Positions 10,241 through 19,378 of a stretch of 64,000 nucleotides of DNA are shown piece by piece. The first letter of the stretch is position 1. Every line of letters starts with the position of its first letter. This DNA is from Neorhizobium tomejilense. Lineage in GTDB: Bacteria; Pseudomonadota; Alphaproteobacteria; Rhizobiales; Rhizobiaceae. The notes under the pieces are model-generated. The model saw nothing but the letters and a program-made list of their open reading frames with translations. It did not search any database and was not told the origin of the DNA. Location: positions 248,001-312,000 of the forward strand of contig PVBG01000002.1 in NCBI GenBank assembly GCA_002968845.1, read 5' to 3'. Both the position numbers and the translations under genes were made by a program.

Positions 10241-10876
10241 ATGAGCGGAACTCTCGTCCTCGTTCGCCACGGCCAGAGCGACTGGAATCTCAAGAACCTT
10301 TTCACAGGCTGGCGCGATCCGGATCTGACGCCGCTCGGCATCCAGGAAGCCGAAGCCGGCGGCGAAGCGCTGGCTGCAACAGGCATCAAGTTCGACATCG
10401 CCTTCACCTCGGTGCTGAAGCGCGCCCAGGACACGTTGAAGATCGTCCTCGACAAGGTCGGCCAGCCGGATCTCGAGACGATCCGCGACCAGGCGCTCAA
10501 CGAGCGCGACTACGGCGATCTTTCCGGCCTCAACAAGGACGATGCGCGCGCCAAGTGGGGTGAGGAGCAGGTGCATATCTGGCGCCGTTCCTACGACATT
10601 CCGCCGCCGGGCGGCGAAAGCCTGCGCGATACCGGCGCCCGCGTCTGGCCCTATTACATGACGGAAATCCTGCCGCGGGTGCTGCGCGGCGAAAAGGTCC
10701 TCGTCGCCGCCCACGGCAATTCGCTTCGCTCGCTGGTGATGGTTCTCGACCGGCTCAGCAAGGAAGAGATCCTCAAGCTCAACCTCGCGACCGGCGTGCC
10801 GATGGTCTACACGCTCAAGGCCGATTCGATCGTCGCTTCTAAGGACGTTCTCGGCGACATGTCCGGCGCGCACTGA
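10241..10876 (+). CDS. gpmA: 2,3-bisphosphoglycerate-dependent phosphoglycerate mutase
   Basis: A 211-residue glycolytic mutase interconverting 3- and 2-phosphoglycerate. The phosphohistidine motif VRHGQSDWN is at the N-terminus. The conserved [10 protein letters not shown] and the second catalytic His in [11 protein letters not shown] are present. The length is that of the short form common in alpha-proteobacteria. The start at 10241 has a strong ribosome site (CCCGGAGGAATT). A perfect 14-base-pair hairpin follows the stop. Confidence 0.96.
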   Translation: MSGTLVLVRHGQSDWNLKNLFTGWRDPDLTPLGIQEAEAGGEALAATGIKFDIAFTSVLKRAQDTLKIVLDKVGQPDLETIRDQALNERDYGDLSGLNKDDARAKWGEEQVHIWRRSYDIPPPGGESLRDTGARVWPYYMTEILPRVLRGEKVLVAAHGNSLRSLVMVLDRLSKEEILKLNLATGVPMVYTLKADSIVASKDVLGDMSGAH

Positions 10877-10886
10877 GAAAAGTTCA

Positions 10887-10917
10887 CAAGCCCAATCCGC
10901 ACCGCGGATTGGGCTTG
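10887..10917. terminator. Bidirectional hairpin terminator between gpmA and phnF
   Basis: CAAGCCCAATCCGC, a 3-base loop (ACC), then GCGGATTGGGCTTG: a perfect 14-base-pair stem. It lies between the convergent ends of gpmA and phnF, 11 bases after each stop. The flanking runs are short (CTT on plus; AACTTTTCTC on minus), so it should act at least on phnF transcripts and likely on both. Confidence 0.8.
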
Positions 10918-10927
10918 CTTATCCTAC

Positions 10928-11668
10928 TCAATTCTCGATCGTGAACTGCACCATGTCGGCAGGGAAGCGGCTGACGGCGTATTGGATCGGCACGCCTTCC
11001 GTATCGGTGTTGAGCGCGCGGGCCACGAGGATGATAGCTCCCGGCGATAGCTGCAGGTCGGCGAGATCCGCGCCGTCCGCATGGGTAGCCGTCACTTCCG
11101 TCGAGACACGCAGATAATCCGAAAGGCCGAGCATCCGGAATGCAACCGTGATCGAGCCGCTTTTGCTGTAGGCCTCCTCGATGCCGCCGAAACGGTCGGC
11201 CGGAAACCAGGTGGTCGAGCGGGAAACCGGGCGGCGATCCGCTTTCCTCAGCGTTTCCAGCCGTATCACCTGCGCACCTTCAGGAATGCGTAGCCGGGTC
11301 GACAGGTCGACTGAGGCCGGTTCCCGGGCCGAATGCAGCAGCAGGCCTTCCTTTTCCCGCGCCTGGTCGCCGATGCCCTCACTGAACCGGGTGCGCCGCG
11401 TGATCGGGAAGTTCAGCCGTTCCTTGCGCTCGATCAGCGTACCGCGCCCCTGTACCGAACGAACGATACCCTCCTGAGCGAGGGCGGCAAGCGCGCTCCT
11501 CACCGTATGGCGATTGACGCCGAACTGCGCGGCCAGCGTGAATTCCGGCGGCACCTTGCCGGTCGCGTCGTAGTCGCCATTGGCGATCGAGGCGCGAATG
11601 CGGTCGGCGATCTGCCGCCATAGCGCTACTCCGTTTTGGCGATGAACGTTTGTCTGCCCCGTATCCAT
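10928..11668 (-). CDS. phnF: GntR/HutC-family repressor of phosphonate genes
   Basis: A 246-residue regulator. An N-terminal winged helix-turn-helix (about 12-78: ALWRQIADRI, then PPEFTLAAQFGVNRHTVRSAL) is followed by a UTRA ligand-binding domain (about 95-240). This is the HutC/PhnF layout, and the gene is divergent from phnG, the usual place for phnF. It presumably represses the phn operon and responds to a phosphonate or intermediate. The shared upstream region holds a 7-base inverted repeat at 11720-11737 as the likely operator. Confidence 0.88.
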   Translation of the reverse strand: MDTGQTNVHRQNGVALWRQIADRIRASIANGDYDATGKVPPEFTLAAQFGVNRHTVRSALAALAQEGIVRSVQGRGTLIERKERLNFPITRRTRFSEGIGDQAREKEGLLLHSAREPASVDLSTRLRIPEGAQVIRLETLRKADRRPVSRSTTWFPADRFGGIEEAYSKSGSITVAFRMLGLSDYLRVSTEVTATHADGADLADLQLSPGAIILVARALNTDTEGVPIQYAVSRFPADMVQFTIEN

Positions 11669-11684
11669 GTCACACGCTTGTTAT
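11667..11684 (+). promoter_or_regulatory. PHO-box-like direct repeat upstream of phnG
   Basis: ATGTCAC-ACGC-TTGTTAT: two 7-base halves spaced 11 bases apart, as in the PhoB consensus CTGTCAT-N4-CTGTCAT (about 5 of 7 matches each). It overlaps the phnF start codon, so bound PhoB could activate phnG and hinder phnF. The call is based on pattern only; it gains weight from like boxes before the other two phn units. Confidence 0.5.
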
Positions 11685-11719
11685 ATCAGAAAGTTAGTAG
11701 TACATATAACTTGTATGGT

Positions 11720-11737
11720 TGTCTATATCAATAGACA
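11720..11737. promoter_or_regulatory. Candidate PhnF operator
   Basis: TGTCTAT-ATCA-ATAGACA, a perfect 7-base inverted repeat in the phnF-phnG spacer, 15 bases before the phnG ATG. GntR/HutC regulators typically bind palindromes with GT and AC ends, which this has. Its place close to the phnG start suits repression by blocking RNA polymerase. Confidence 0.6.
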
Positions 11738-11752
11738 TTTAGGAGCTTGGCA

Positions 11753-12226
11753 ATGGACCTGGCGAAACAAATCGAGCCGAACGCAGAAATCGCCGCGCGC
11801 CGTCGCGCCGCCGGGCTTCTTGCGCGCGCGACGGCGAGCGAACTGCATGCCGCCTGGGAAAAGCTGCCGGCCAAACCGGAGGTCAAGCCGGTGCGCGGCC
11901 CCGAGACCGGACTGGTGATGGTCCGCGGTCGCATCGGCGGCGGCGGCGCACCCTTCAATCTTGGCGAGGCGACCGTGACGCGTGCGACCGTGCTTCTGGC
12001 ATCCGGCACTGCCGGCCATGCGCAGGCGCTCGGTACCGCGAAGGGGAATGTCCGACTCGCAGCCATTTTCGACGCGCTCTGGCAGGAGGACGCCACGCGC
12101 GATTTCGTGGAGGCCACGTTGCTCGGTCCGATCGAGGCCCGCATCACAGCGGAAGATAAACAGAAGGCGGAGGAGACGGCCGCGACCCGCGTCGATTTCT
12201 TCACCATGGTACGGGGGGACGACTGA
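11753..12226 (+). CDS. phnG: C-P lyase core subunit PhnG
   Basis: A 157-residue subunit of the carbon-phosphorus lyase core complex PhnG2H2I2J2. PhnG-type features are the N-terminal ARRRAAGLLARA helix and the GPETGLVMVRGRIGGGGAPFN region, followed by GEATVTRA. It works with PhnH and PhnI to attach phosphonate to ribose via ATP. The ATG at 11753 follows a good ribosome site (AGGAGCTTGGCA). The stop overlaps the phnH start (TGATG). It is the first gene of the operon. Confidence 0.94.
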   Translation: MDLAKQIEPNAEIAARRRAAGLLARATASELHAAWEKLPAKPEVKPVRGPETGLVMVRGRIGGGGAPFNLGEATVTRATVLLASGTAGHAQALGTAKGNVRLAAIFDALWQEDATRDFVEATLLGPIEARITAEDKQKAEETAATRVDFFTMVRGDD

Positions 12227-12828
12227 TGAACATCAAGACGCAAGCGCTTTCCGGCGGGTTCAGAGAACCGGTCTTCGAATCCCAGGACGTGTTCCGCATG
12301 CTGATGGACAGCATGGCCCGTCCGGGAACGATCCGTACCGTTGGACCGGATGTCGGCCAGCCGGAGCCGCTTGGAGGAGCGGCCGGGGCGATTGCCGTGA
12401 CGCTCTGCGACCATGAAACGCCCGTGTGGCTGAGTGCGGGTCTTTTCAAATCGGCCGTCGGGGAGTGGATCGGCTTCCACACCGGCGCGCCGATCACCCG
12501 CGAGAAGGCCGAGGCTCGCTTCGCCTTCGTGGAGGCCGGGGCGGCGCTTGCCTCGTTCGGCCTCTTCTCGGCCGGCACGCAGGAATATCCCGACCGTTCA
12601 ACGACGCTGGTGATCGAGGTCGCAGCACTTGGCGAAGGCCTGCCGCTGACGCTGACGGGTCCTGGCATTCCGCACGCTACCACCGTCATGGTGAAGGGCC
12701 TTCCGGAAGTTTTTCTGCGGCTTTGGGCCGACAACCGGGCGCTCTTCCCGCGTGGCGTCGATGTCATCCTGACGGCCGGCAAAAACCTGTTGTGCCTGCC
12801 GCGGACTGTCCGCATCGCCACCCAATGA
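12226..12828 (+). CDS. phnH: C-P lyase core subunit PhnH
   Basis: A 200-residue subunit of the C-P lyase core. The opening GFREPVFESQDVFRMLMDSMARPG and the VTLCDHETPVWL region are typical of PhnH. PhnH binds PhnI and helps assemble the PhnGHIJ complex. Its start overlaps the phnG stop by one base, so translation is coupled. About 100 bases without a gene separate it from phnI. Confidence 0.94.
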   Translation: MNIKTQALSGGFREPVFESQDVFRMLMDSMARPGTIRTVGPDVGQPEPLGGAAGAIAVTLCDHETPVWLSAGLFKSAVGEWIGFHTGAPITREKAEARFAFVEAGAALASFGLFSAGTQEYPDRSTTLVIEVAALGEGLPLTLTGPGIPHATTVMVKGLPEVFLRLWADNRALFPRGVDVILTAGKNLLCLPRTVRIATQ

Positions 12829-12929
12829 ACGGTCGACCGACTTTTTAACTTGAGGCCGCCGCTTGGGGCCAGACGACCAAACCTTCCCGCATCTTGATGG
12901 GATGCCGGTAATGGCCAGGAGAATGAACC

Positions 12930-14036
12930 ATGTATGTTGCCGTCAAGGGTGGCGAGGCCGCCATCAACAATGCCCACAGGCTGCTGGCCGACCGGCGTCG
13001 GGGTGATCGCTCGCTTCCTTCCGTCACCATCGAGCAGATCGTCGAGCAGCTGGGCCTCGCCGTAGACCGGGTGATGGCCGAGGCCTCGCTTTATGATCGG
13101 GCGCTCGCAGCGCTTGCCATCCGCCAGTCGCGCGGCGACATGATCGAGGCGATCTTCCTGCTGCGGGCCTATCGCACCACGCTGCCGCGCTTCGGCTCGT
13201 CCGTTCCGGTCGATACGGCCGCCATGAAGGTCGAGCGGCGCGTTTCGGCGACCTACAAGGACCTGCCGGGCGGCCAGCTTCTCGGGGCCACGTTCGACTA
13301 TACCCACCGGCTGCTCGATCCTTCTCTGCTCACGGACGAACCGGTCGACGAGCCGGAACGCCGCGACACGCCGGCGGAGCACATCATGCGGGTCTCCGAC
13401 ATTCTCGCCCATGAAGGCCTGATCGAGGCGGATGGCGAGTTTTCCGAGGACCATCAGGCCGGCGACCTCACCCGCGAACCGATGGAGTTTCCGATGAGCC
13501 GGGACCTGCGCCTGCAGGCGCTCGCCCGCGGTGACGAGGGTTTCCTGCTGGCGCTGGGCTACTCCACCCAGCGCGGGTACGGCCGCAACCATCCGTTCGT
13601 CGGCGAAGTCCGCATCGGGGAAGTGGAAGTCGAGATCGAAGTTGCAGAACTCGGTTTTGCCGTCTCGCTCGGCCGCATCCGGATCACCGAATGCCAGATG
13701 GTCAACCAGTTCAAGGGTTCGTCGAAGGCGCCGCCGCAGTTCACCCGCGGTTACGGCCTGGTGTTCGGCCAGAGCGAGCGCAAGGCGATGTCGATGTCGC
13801 TGGTCGACCGGGCGCTGCGTGCCGAAGAGCTCGGCGAGGACATCACCGCGCCGGCGCAGGACGAGGAATTCGTGATCTCGCATTCGGACAACGTGCAGGC
13901 GACCGGTTTCGTCGAGCACCTGAAACTGCCGCACTACGTCGACTTCCAGGCCGAGCTTGCGTTGGTGCGCAAGATGCGATCGGACATCGAGACGGCGCGC
14001 AATAGCGGTAGCGCCCTTCAGGAGGCCGCCGAATGA
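12930..14036 (+). CDS. phnI: C-P lyase core subunit PhnI
   Basis: A 368-residue subunit, usual length for PhnI. It opens with MYVAVKGGEAAINNAHRLL, a strong PhnI signature, and later has LARGDEGFLLALGYSTQRGYG and HPFVGEVRIGEVEVE. PhnI provides the nucleosidase/transferase activity that displaces adenine from ATP to give ribose-1-phosphonate triphosphate. The ATG at 12930 follows CCAGGAGAATGAACC. The next gene of the operon, phnJ, starts 315 bases on; an antisense small gene fills part of that gap. Confidence 0.95.
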   Translation: MYVAVKGGEAAINNAHRLLADRRRGDRSLPSVTIEQIVEQLGLAVDRVMAEASLYDRALAALAIRQSRGDMIEAIFLLRAYRTTLPRFGSSVPVDTAAMKVERRVSATYKDLPGGQLLGATFDYTHRLLDPSLLTDEPVDEPERRDTPAEHIMRVSDILAHEGLIEADGEFSEDHQAGDLTREPMEFPMSRDLRLQALARGDEGFLLALGYSTQRGYGRNHPFVGEVRIGEVEVEIEVAELGFAVSLGRIRITECQMVNQFKGSSKAPPQFTRGYGLVFGQSERKAMSMSLVDRALRAEELGEDITAPAQDEEFVISHSDNVQATGFVEHLKLPHYVDFQAELALVRKMRSDIETARNSGSALQEAAE

Positions 14037-14065
14037 TGCCGGTTCGGCCGCAGTTCGGGGGCGGA

Positions 14066-14302
14066 TCAGTCGCCTCCGCCGCCTCCCCCGTCACCACCTC
14101 CGCCGCCATCGCAGGCGCCGCCCGCATTGGCGCCGTCGCAGCCGCTCCCGTAGGCCCCGACCCCACCGCCCTCGCTGCTCGCGTTGGCCCTGCCGCGGTT
14201 TTTCGGCGGCTTGATGACATAAAAGGGAATGATGATCCCGCAGGCGACGAAGGCCGCGAAGACGGCCACGCCCAGCAATCCGTTCGAAGTGATGGCGTCC
14301 AT
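14066..14302 (-). CDS. Small single-pass membrane protein with Gly/Cys-rich tail, antisense within the phn operon
   Basis: A 78-residue product on the strand opposite to phn, lying wholly between phnI and phnJ. The ATG at 14302 has a good ribosome site (AGAAGGAAAGGCTGTC). A membrane segment (about residues 9-29: GVAVFAAFVACGIIIPFYVI) is followed by a short basic part (KPPKNRGR) and a tail of glycines with Asp and two Cys. The frame is also open far upstream into phnJ, but only this part looks like protein with its own ribosome site. No function is recognised. The low-complexity tail could mislead, so the gene call is moderate. Confidence 0.6.
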   Translation of the reverse strand: MDAITSNGLLGVAVFAAFVACGIIIPFYVIKPPKNRGRANASSEGGGVGAYGSGCDGANAGGACDGGGGGDGGGGGGD

Positions 14303-14350
14303 GACAGCCTTTCCTTCTAGTTGGTTCATGCAGTCACAGGATACTCCAAG

Positions 14351-15232
14351 ATGACGGACCTCGCCACTTACAACTTCGCCTATCTCGACGAGCAGACGAA
14401 GCGGATGATCCGCCGCGCGATCCTCAAGGCGATCGCCATCCCCGGTTACCAGGTGCCCTTCGCGTCGCGCGAAATGCCGATGCCCTATGGCTGGGGCACC
14501 GGCGGCGTGCAGGTGACGGCCGCGATTATCGGCCCCGAAGACGTGCTGAAGGTGATCGACCAGGGCGCCGACGACACGACCAATGCGGTCTCGATCCGCG
14601 CCTTCTTCCAGAAGGTCGCCAATGTCGCCGTCACCACCCACACCAAGGACGCGACGATCATCCAGACGCGCCACCGCATTCCCGAGCACAAGCTGGCCGA
14701 GGGCCAGATCCTGGTTTACCAGGTGCCGATCCCGGAACCCTTGCGCTTCCTCGAGCCGCGCGAGACCGAGACCCGCAAGATGCATGCGCTGGAAGAATAC
14801 GGGCTCATGCATGTGAAGCTCTACGAGGATATCGCCCATAACGGCCGCATCTCGAAGACCTATGCCTATCCGGTGAAGGTCGCGGGCCGCTACGTGATGG
14901 ACCCGTCGCCGACGCCAAAATTCGACAATCCGAAGATGCACCGGTCGGAAGCGCTGCAGCTGTTCGGCGCCGGCCGTGAGAAGCGCATCTACGCCGTGCC
15001 GCCTTATACGGATGTCGTCAGCCTCGACTTCGAGGATCATCCGTTCGAAATCCAGACCTTCGACAAGCCCTGCGCGCTCTGCGGCGCCGAGAACGTCTAT
15101 CTCGACGAGGTGGTCCTGGACGACAAGGGCGGCCGCATGTTCGTCTGTTCGGACACCGACAATTGCGAGGACCGCCGCGAACACGGCCATGTCGGCGCCA
15201 TGCTGGCGCCAGCCAAGGAGGCAGCGGAATGA
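14351..15232 (+). CDS. phnJ: C-P lyase, radical SAM subunit PhnJ
   Basis: A 293-residue enzyme that cleaves the C-P bond of 5-phosphoribosyl 1-phosphonate, giving the alkane and the cyclic 1,2-phosphate. Its 4Fe-4S cysteines have the unusual PhnJ arrangement near the C-terminus: CALC (about residues 241-244), then single Cys about 22 and 28 residues on (MFVCSDTDNC). The Gly residue that becomes the radical carrier in E. coli PhnJ lies in the N-terminal GYGWGTGG-like region (PYGWGTGG here). The stop overlaps the phnK start. Confidence 0.96.
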   Translation: MTDLATYNFAYLDEQTKRMIRRAILKAIAIPGYQVPFASREMPMPYGWGTGGVQVTAAIIGPEDVLKVIDQGADDTTNAVSIRAFFQKVANVAVTTHTKDATIIQTRHRIPEHKLAEGQILVYQVPIPEPLRFLEPRETETRKMHALEEYGLMHVKLYEDIAHNGRISKTYAYPVKVAGRYVMDPSPTPKFDNPKMHRSEALQLFGAGREKRIYAVPPYTDVVSLDFEDHPFEIQTFDKPCALCGAENVYLDEVVLDDKGGRMFVCSDTDNCEDRREHGHVGAMLAPAKEAAE

Positions 15233-16005
15233 CCGACACCCCTCTTCTCAAAGTCAGCGGCCTCTCGAAATTCTACGGCAGCCGGATCGGCTGCAAGGAC
15301 GTTTGCTTCGACCTGTGGCCGGGCGAAGTGCTCGCCATCGTCGGAGAGTCGGGCTCCGGCAAGACGACGCTGCTCAACTGCCTGTCGACCCGGCTGATGC
15401 CGACGACCGGCAGTGTCGAATACCGGATGCGTGACGGCAATTTCCGCGACCTCTACCATATGAGCGAGGCCGAACGGCGTTTCCTGATGCGCACCGACTG
15501 GGGCTTCGTGCACCAGAACCCGGCCGACGGCCTGCGCATGACGGTCTCGGCCGGCGCCAATGTCGGCGAGCGGCTGATGGCCGTCGGCGACCGGCATTAC
15601 GGCAAGATCCGCGAGACGGCGAGCGACTGGCTGACCCGTGTCGAGATCGGCACCGACCGCATCGACGACCAGCCCCGTGCCTTTTCCGGCGGCATGCGCC
15701 AGCGCCTGCAGATCGCCCGCAACCTGGTGACCGGCCCGCGCCTGGTGTTCATGGACGAGCCGACCGGCGGTCTCGACGTCTCGGTCCAGGCCCGCCTGCT
15801 CGACCTGGTGCGCGGCCTCGTCAACGATCTCGGCCTGTCGGCGATCGTCGTCACCCACGATCTCGCAGTCGCCCGCCTCCTGTCCCATCGGATGATGGTG
15901 ATGAAGGACGGCCATGTGATCGAACACGGGCTGACCGACCGGGTGCTCGACGATCCGCGCGAGCCTTATACCCAGCTTCTCGTCTCTTCCATCCTTCAGG
16001 TCTGA
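15229..16005 (+). CDS. phnK: C-P lyase-associated ABC ATPase PhnK
   Basis: A 258-residue ABC-type ATPase with Walker [10 protein letters not shown], signature FSGGMRQRLQ and Walker B LVFMDEPTGGLD. PhnK docks on the PhnGHIJ core and with PhnL drives turnover; it is not a transporter subunit. The ATG at 15229 overlaps the phnJ stop (ATGA). An 11-base gap follows before phnL. Confidence 0.95.
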   Translation: MTDTPLLKVSGLSKFYGSRIGCKDVCFDLWPGEVLAIVGESGSGKTTLLNCLSTRLMPTTGSVEYRMRDGNFRDLYHMSEAERRFLMRTDWGFVHQNPADGLRMTVSAGANVGERLMAVGDRHYGKIRETASDWLTRVEIGTDRIDDQPRAFSGGMRQRLQIARNLVTGPRLVFMDEPTGGLDVSVQARLLDLVRGLVNDLGLSAIVVTHDLAVARLLSHRMMVMKDGHVIEHGLTDRVLDDPREPYTQLLVSSILQV

Positions 16006-16016
16006 GGAGAATACCG

Positions 16017-16727
16017 ATGGCCACCCCTCTCGTCGTTTCCGAAGTCTTCAAGAGCTTCACCATGCATCTGCGAGACGGCATCAAGCTGCCGGTCGTCAAG
16101 GATGTGAACTTTTCCGTTGCGAGCGGCGAATGCGTCGTGCTCGGCGGCCCGTCAGGCATCGGCAAGAGCTCGATCCTGAAGATGCTCTACGGCAACTACG
16201 CCGTCGATGCCGGGCAGATCCTCGTCGATCACAAGGACCGGATCGTCGATATCGCCCGCGCCGATCCGCGCACGGTGCTCGACGTGCGGCGCCATACGCT
16301 CGGGTATGTCAGCCAGTTCCTGCGCACCGTTCCGCGCGTCTCCGCGCTCGACGTGGTCGCCGAACCGCTCGTCGCCCGCGGCATCGCAGCGCCGGAAGCG
16401 CGCGACAGGGCGGCCGAGCTTCTGGCCAAGCTCAACCTGCCGCGAGAACTCTGGACCTTGCCGCCCGCGACGTTTTCGGGCGGCGAACAGCAGCGGGTCA
16501 ACATCGCCCGCGGCTTCATCACCAGCCACCGCATCCTGCTCCTCGACGAGCCGACCGCGTCGCTCGACGCGGTCAACCGGCGCGTTGTCGTGGACATGAT
16601 CGCGGACAAGAAACGCGAGGGCGTCGCCCTTCTCGGCATCTTCCATGACGAGGAAGTGCGCGAGGCCGTGGCTGACCGCGTTCTCGACGTATCCCAATTT
16701 TCTCCGCGGAAGGCAGTTGCTGCATGA
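16017..16727 (+). CDS. phnL: C-P lyase-associated ABC ATPase PhnL
   Basis: A 236-residue ABC ATPase with Walker [11 protein letters not shown], signature [10 protein letters not shown] and Walker [12 protein letters not shown]. It pairs with PhnK on the C-P lyase core. The ribosome site GAGGAGAATACC precedes the ATG. The stop overlaps the next start by 4 bases (ATGA). Confidence 0.95.
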   Translation: MATPLVVSEVFKSFTMHLRDGIKLPVVKDVNFSVASGECVVLGGPSGIGKSSILKMLYGNYAVDAGQILVDHKDRIVDIARADPRTVLDVRRHTLGYVSQFLRTVPRVSALDVVAEPLVARGIAAPEARDRAAELLAKLNLPRELWTLPPATFSGGEQQRVNIARGFITSHRILLLDEPTASLDAVNRRVVVDMIADKKREGVALLGIFHDEEVREAVADRVLDVSQFSPRKAVAA

Positions 16728-17341
16728 GCGTCAAGGTGGGGCTCGAGCCCGTGATCCACGAAACGGCAAACGTCAGCAATTCCACGCTCGGACCGTATAC
16801 GGAAGTTTCCGAGCGCTGCCGCATCAGCGAGGCCGAGATCGGCGCCTATTCCTACATCATGCAGGACGGCTCGATCTGGTGTGCGACGATCGGCAAGTTC
16901 GTCAACATGGCGGCTTCCGTGCGCATCAACGCCACCAACCACCCGACGTGGCGGGCGACGCTGCACCACTTCACCTATCGCGCCGCCAGCTACTGGGACG
17001 ATGCCGAGGACGAGAAGAGCTTCTTCGAATGGCGGCGCGACCATCGTGTCACGATCGGCCATGACGTATGGATCGGGCATGGCGCAACCGTGCTGCCGGG
17101 CGTCACCGTCGGCAACGGCGCGGTGATCGGCGCCGGCGCGGTCGTCTCGAAGGACGTCGCGCCCTATACGATCGTCGGTGGCGTGCCGGCAAAGCTCATC
17201 CGCGAGCGCTTCACGAAATCGGTTGGCGAAGCGATGGACCGGCTTGCCTGGTGGGACTGGGATCACTTGAAACTGAGGGCTGCTCTCGACGATTTCCGGT
17301 CACTTTCGGCAGAGGAATTCGTGTCCCGTCATGCCAGGTAA
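16724..17341 (+). CDS. Hexapeptide-repeat acyltransferase of the phosphonate cluster
   Basis: A 205-residue left-handed beta-helix protein of the acetyltransferase family. Hexapeptide repeats are seen at both ends, for example [21 protein letters not shown], then [13 protein letters not shown] and [19 protein letters not shown]. This subtype recurs in phn operons (the phosphonate-metabolism hexapeptide family) and may acetylate an aminoalkylphosphonate; the substrate is inferred. It overlaps phnL and ends the first phn unit. A 116-base gap with a PHO-like box precedes phnC. Confidence 0.88.
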   Translation: MSVKVGLEPVIHETANVSNSTLGPYTEVSERCRISEAEIGAYSYIMQDGSIWCATIGKFVNMAASVRINATNHPTWRATLHHFTYRAASYWDDAEDEKSFFEWRRDHRVTIGHDVWIGHGATVLPGVTVGNGAVIGAGAVVSKDVAPYTIVGGVPAKLIRERFTKSVGEAMDRLAWWDWDHLKLRAALDDFRSLSAEEFVSRHAR

Positions 17342-17377
17342 GGGAAGCGCGGCGGGCGCCTCCGGAATATAATAAAA

Positions 17378-17395
17378 CCGACATAAATCCGACAT
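17378..17395 (+). promoter_or_regulatory. PHO-box-like direct repeat upstream of phnC
   Basis: CCGACAT-AAAT-CCGACAT: an exact 7-base direct repeat at 11-base spacing, the geometry of a PhoB site (consensus CTGTCAT-N4-CTGTCAT, 5 of 7 per half). It is in the spacer before phnC, 62 bases upstream of the ATG, within an A/T-rich stretch fitting a promoter. Confidence 0.6.
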
Positions 17396-17457
17396 TCAGA
17401 CTTCATCAACCATCGCTATCGAGCTCTCAGAAAAAAAAGCTGAATTGGCGAGAGAGC

Positions 17458-18315
17458 ATGAAGTTCGAATTGAGGGACATCACCCGCCGTTTCGGCGATC
17501 GTATCGCGGTGAGCGCCGTGAACGTCGAGATTCCTCAGGGCCAGATGGTCGGCATCATCGGCCGCTCCGGCGCCGGCAAGTCGACCCTGCTGCGCATGAT
17601 CAACCGGCTGCAGGAGCCGAGCTCCGGCTCCATCTATTTCAACGGCGCCGAAGTCTCCTCCCTCAAGGGCCGGGCGCTGCGCAACTGGCAGCGCGACTGC
17701 GCGATGATCTTCCAGCAGTTCAACCTGGTCCCGCGCCTCGACGTGATGACCAACGTGCTGCTCGGCCGTCTCAATCACCGTTCGACGATGATGAGTCTCC
17801 TGAAGATCTTCAGCCGCGACGAGCGCGTCATGGCGATGGCGGCGCTGGAGCGGCTCGGCATTGAGCAGACGGCGCTGCAGGCGGCCGGAACGCTGTCGGG
17901 CGGCCAGCAGCAGCGCGTGGCGATCGCCCGGGCGCTGGTGCAGGCACCCAAAATGATGCTCGCCGACGAGCCGATCGCCTCGCTTGATCCGCTCAACGCC
18001 AAGATCGTCATGGATGCGCTGCGCGACATCAACGAGCGCGAAGGCATCACGGTCATCACTAATCTGCACACGCTCGATACGGCCCGCAGCTATTGCGAGC
18101 GGATCATCGGCATGGCGGGCGGCCGCGTCGTCTTCGACGGCCCGCCGCAGCAGCTCAACGCCAATGCGGTGCGCGAGATCTACGGCTCCGACAAGGACGG
18201 CGCCGGGATCGACGAGACGATGACATCGACCAGCCTGGCCCCCGCCCGCCGCGGCGAGGCTCCGGTCGCGATCGACACATCCGGCATGGTGACCGAAGCC
18301 GCCGCCATGCGCTGA
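17458..18315 (+). CDS. phnC: Phosphonate ABC importer ATPase PhnC
   Basis: A 285-residue ATPase with Walker [14 protein letters not shown], signature [10 protein letters not shown], Walker [13 protein letters not shown] and the switch His in NLHTLD. It energises PhnE1E2 import of phosphonates (and probably phosphate). The ATG at 17458 ([10 protein letters not shown]) follows GGCGAGAGAGC. A tail of about 45 residues rich in Ala, Ser and Thr extends beyond the ATPase fold. It is the first gene of the phnCDE1E2 unit. Confidence 0.95.
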   Translation: MKFELRDITRRFGDRIAVSAVNVEIPQGQMVGIIGRSGAGKSTLLRMINRLQEPSSGSIYFNGAEVSSLKGRALRNWQRDCAMIFQQFNLVPRLDVMTNVLLGRLNHRSTMMSLLKIFSRDERVMAMAALERLGIEQTALQAAGTLSGGQQQRVAIARALVQAPKMMLADEPIASLDPLNAKIVMDALRDINEREGITVITNLHTLDTARSYCERIIGMAGGRVVFDGPPQQLNANAVREIYGSDKDGAGIDETMTSTSLAPARRGEAPVAIDTSGMVTEAAAMR

Positions 18316-18395
18316 CCCGTTTCCGGCTGCGACCCGCGGCCGGAAGACTGACGCCCTTTCCGGGTTGACCAACCCAATCACCAAAGGAGACTTCC

Positions 18396-19307
18396 ATGTC
18401 TGCATTCCGCAAGATCCTGATGGCGACGATCGCCGTCGCCGCCGTTGCCGGCCAGGCCCACGCTCAGAGCGCACCGGTTCTGCGTATCGGCCTCGACGGC
18501 GGCGAAAACGAAGCCGACCAGATCCGCCGCACCGAATGCGTCAAGCCGGGCCTGATCGCCGCGACCGGCGCTTCGGACGTCAAGCTCTTCCCGTCGCCGA
18601 ACTACAACGGCGTCATCCAGGGCCTGCTCGGCGGCACGATCGACCTCGCCGTCATGGGCGCTGCTTCCTACGCAGCGATCTACATCAAGGACCCGAACGC
18701 CGTTAGCCCGGTCCTGACCACCAAGCAGGCCGACGGTTCGACCGGCTATTACTCGATCATGGTTGCCCGCAAGGATTCGGGCATCAAGACGCTCGCCGAC
18801 GCCAAGGGCAAGAAGATCGGCTTTGCCGATCCGGACTCGACCTCTGGCTACCTCGTGCCGAACGTCGCCTTGCCGAAGGACGTCGGCATGCCGGTCAAGC
18901 AGTACTTCTCCGAAACCGGCTTCGGCGGCGGCCATGAGAACCTCGTCCTCGGCATTCTCGACAAGAAGTTCGACGTCGGCACCACCTTCGGTTCGGCTGT
19001 CGGCGATTGGGCGCAGGGCTACTCGTCCGGCAATCTGCACATCATGGTCTCCAAGGGCCTGCTCGACATGGACGACATCGTCCAGGTCTGGAAGTCGCCG
19101 CTCATCCCGAACGGCCCGCTGATGGTTTCCAACAAGCTTTCGGACGACATGAAGAAGAAGGTGACCGCCTACTTCGCCGAGCTGCCGAAGAAGGACAAGA
19201 CTTGCTTCGAGAGCTTCACGGGCGGCGGCTACGTCGACTGGTCGCCGGTCGACCAGAAGTTCTACCAGACCATCATCGACGCTCGTAAGGCTGTCATCGG
19301 CGGCTGA
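18396..19307 (+). CDS. phnD: Phosphonate-binding periplasmic protein PhnD
   Basis: A 303-residue substrate-binding protein. A signal peptide (KILMATIAVAAVAG, cut near AHAQ) is followed by the PhnD fold with VLRIGLDGGENE, SPNYNGVIQGLLGGTIDLAVMG in parts, and FADPDSTSGYLVP, the family's phosphonate-phosphate contact motif. The ribosome site AAAGGAGACTTCC is strong, as usual for binding proteins made in excess. It sits 80 bases after phnC. Confidence 0.95.
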   Translation: MSAFRKILMATIAVAAVAGQAHAQSAPVLRIGLDGGENEADQIRRTECVKPGLIAATGASDVKLFPSPNYNGVIQGLLGGTIDLAVMGAASYAAIYIKDPNAVSPVLTTKQADGSTGYYSIMVARKDSGIKTLADAKGKKIGFADPDSTSGYLVPNVALPKDVGMPVKQYFSETGFGGGHENLVLGILDKKFDVGTTFGSAVGDWAQGYSSGNLHIMVSKGLLDMDDIVQVWKSPLIPNGPLMVSNKLSDDMKKKVTAYFAELPKKDKTCFESFTGGGYVDWSPVDQKFYQTIIDARKAVIGG

Positions 19308-19378
19308 TCCAACGTCTGATCAACATCCTGCGGCGGCATCATGACGATGCCGCCGCTCGTTCAACAAGGATACCCAGA

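Noticed and set aside
12201..15190. Long minus-strand frames opposite phnH, phnI and phnJ
   Set aside because: Low-complexity His/Arg/Asp-rich translations typical of antisense frames in high-GC DNA. Only the last 78 codons (14066-14302) have a ribosome site and a membrane segment and were kept.
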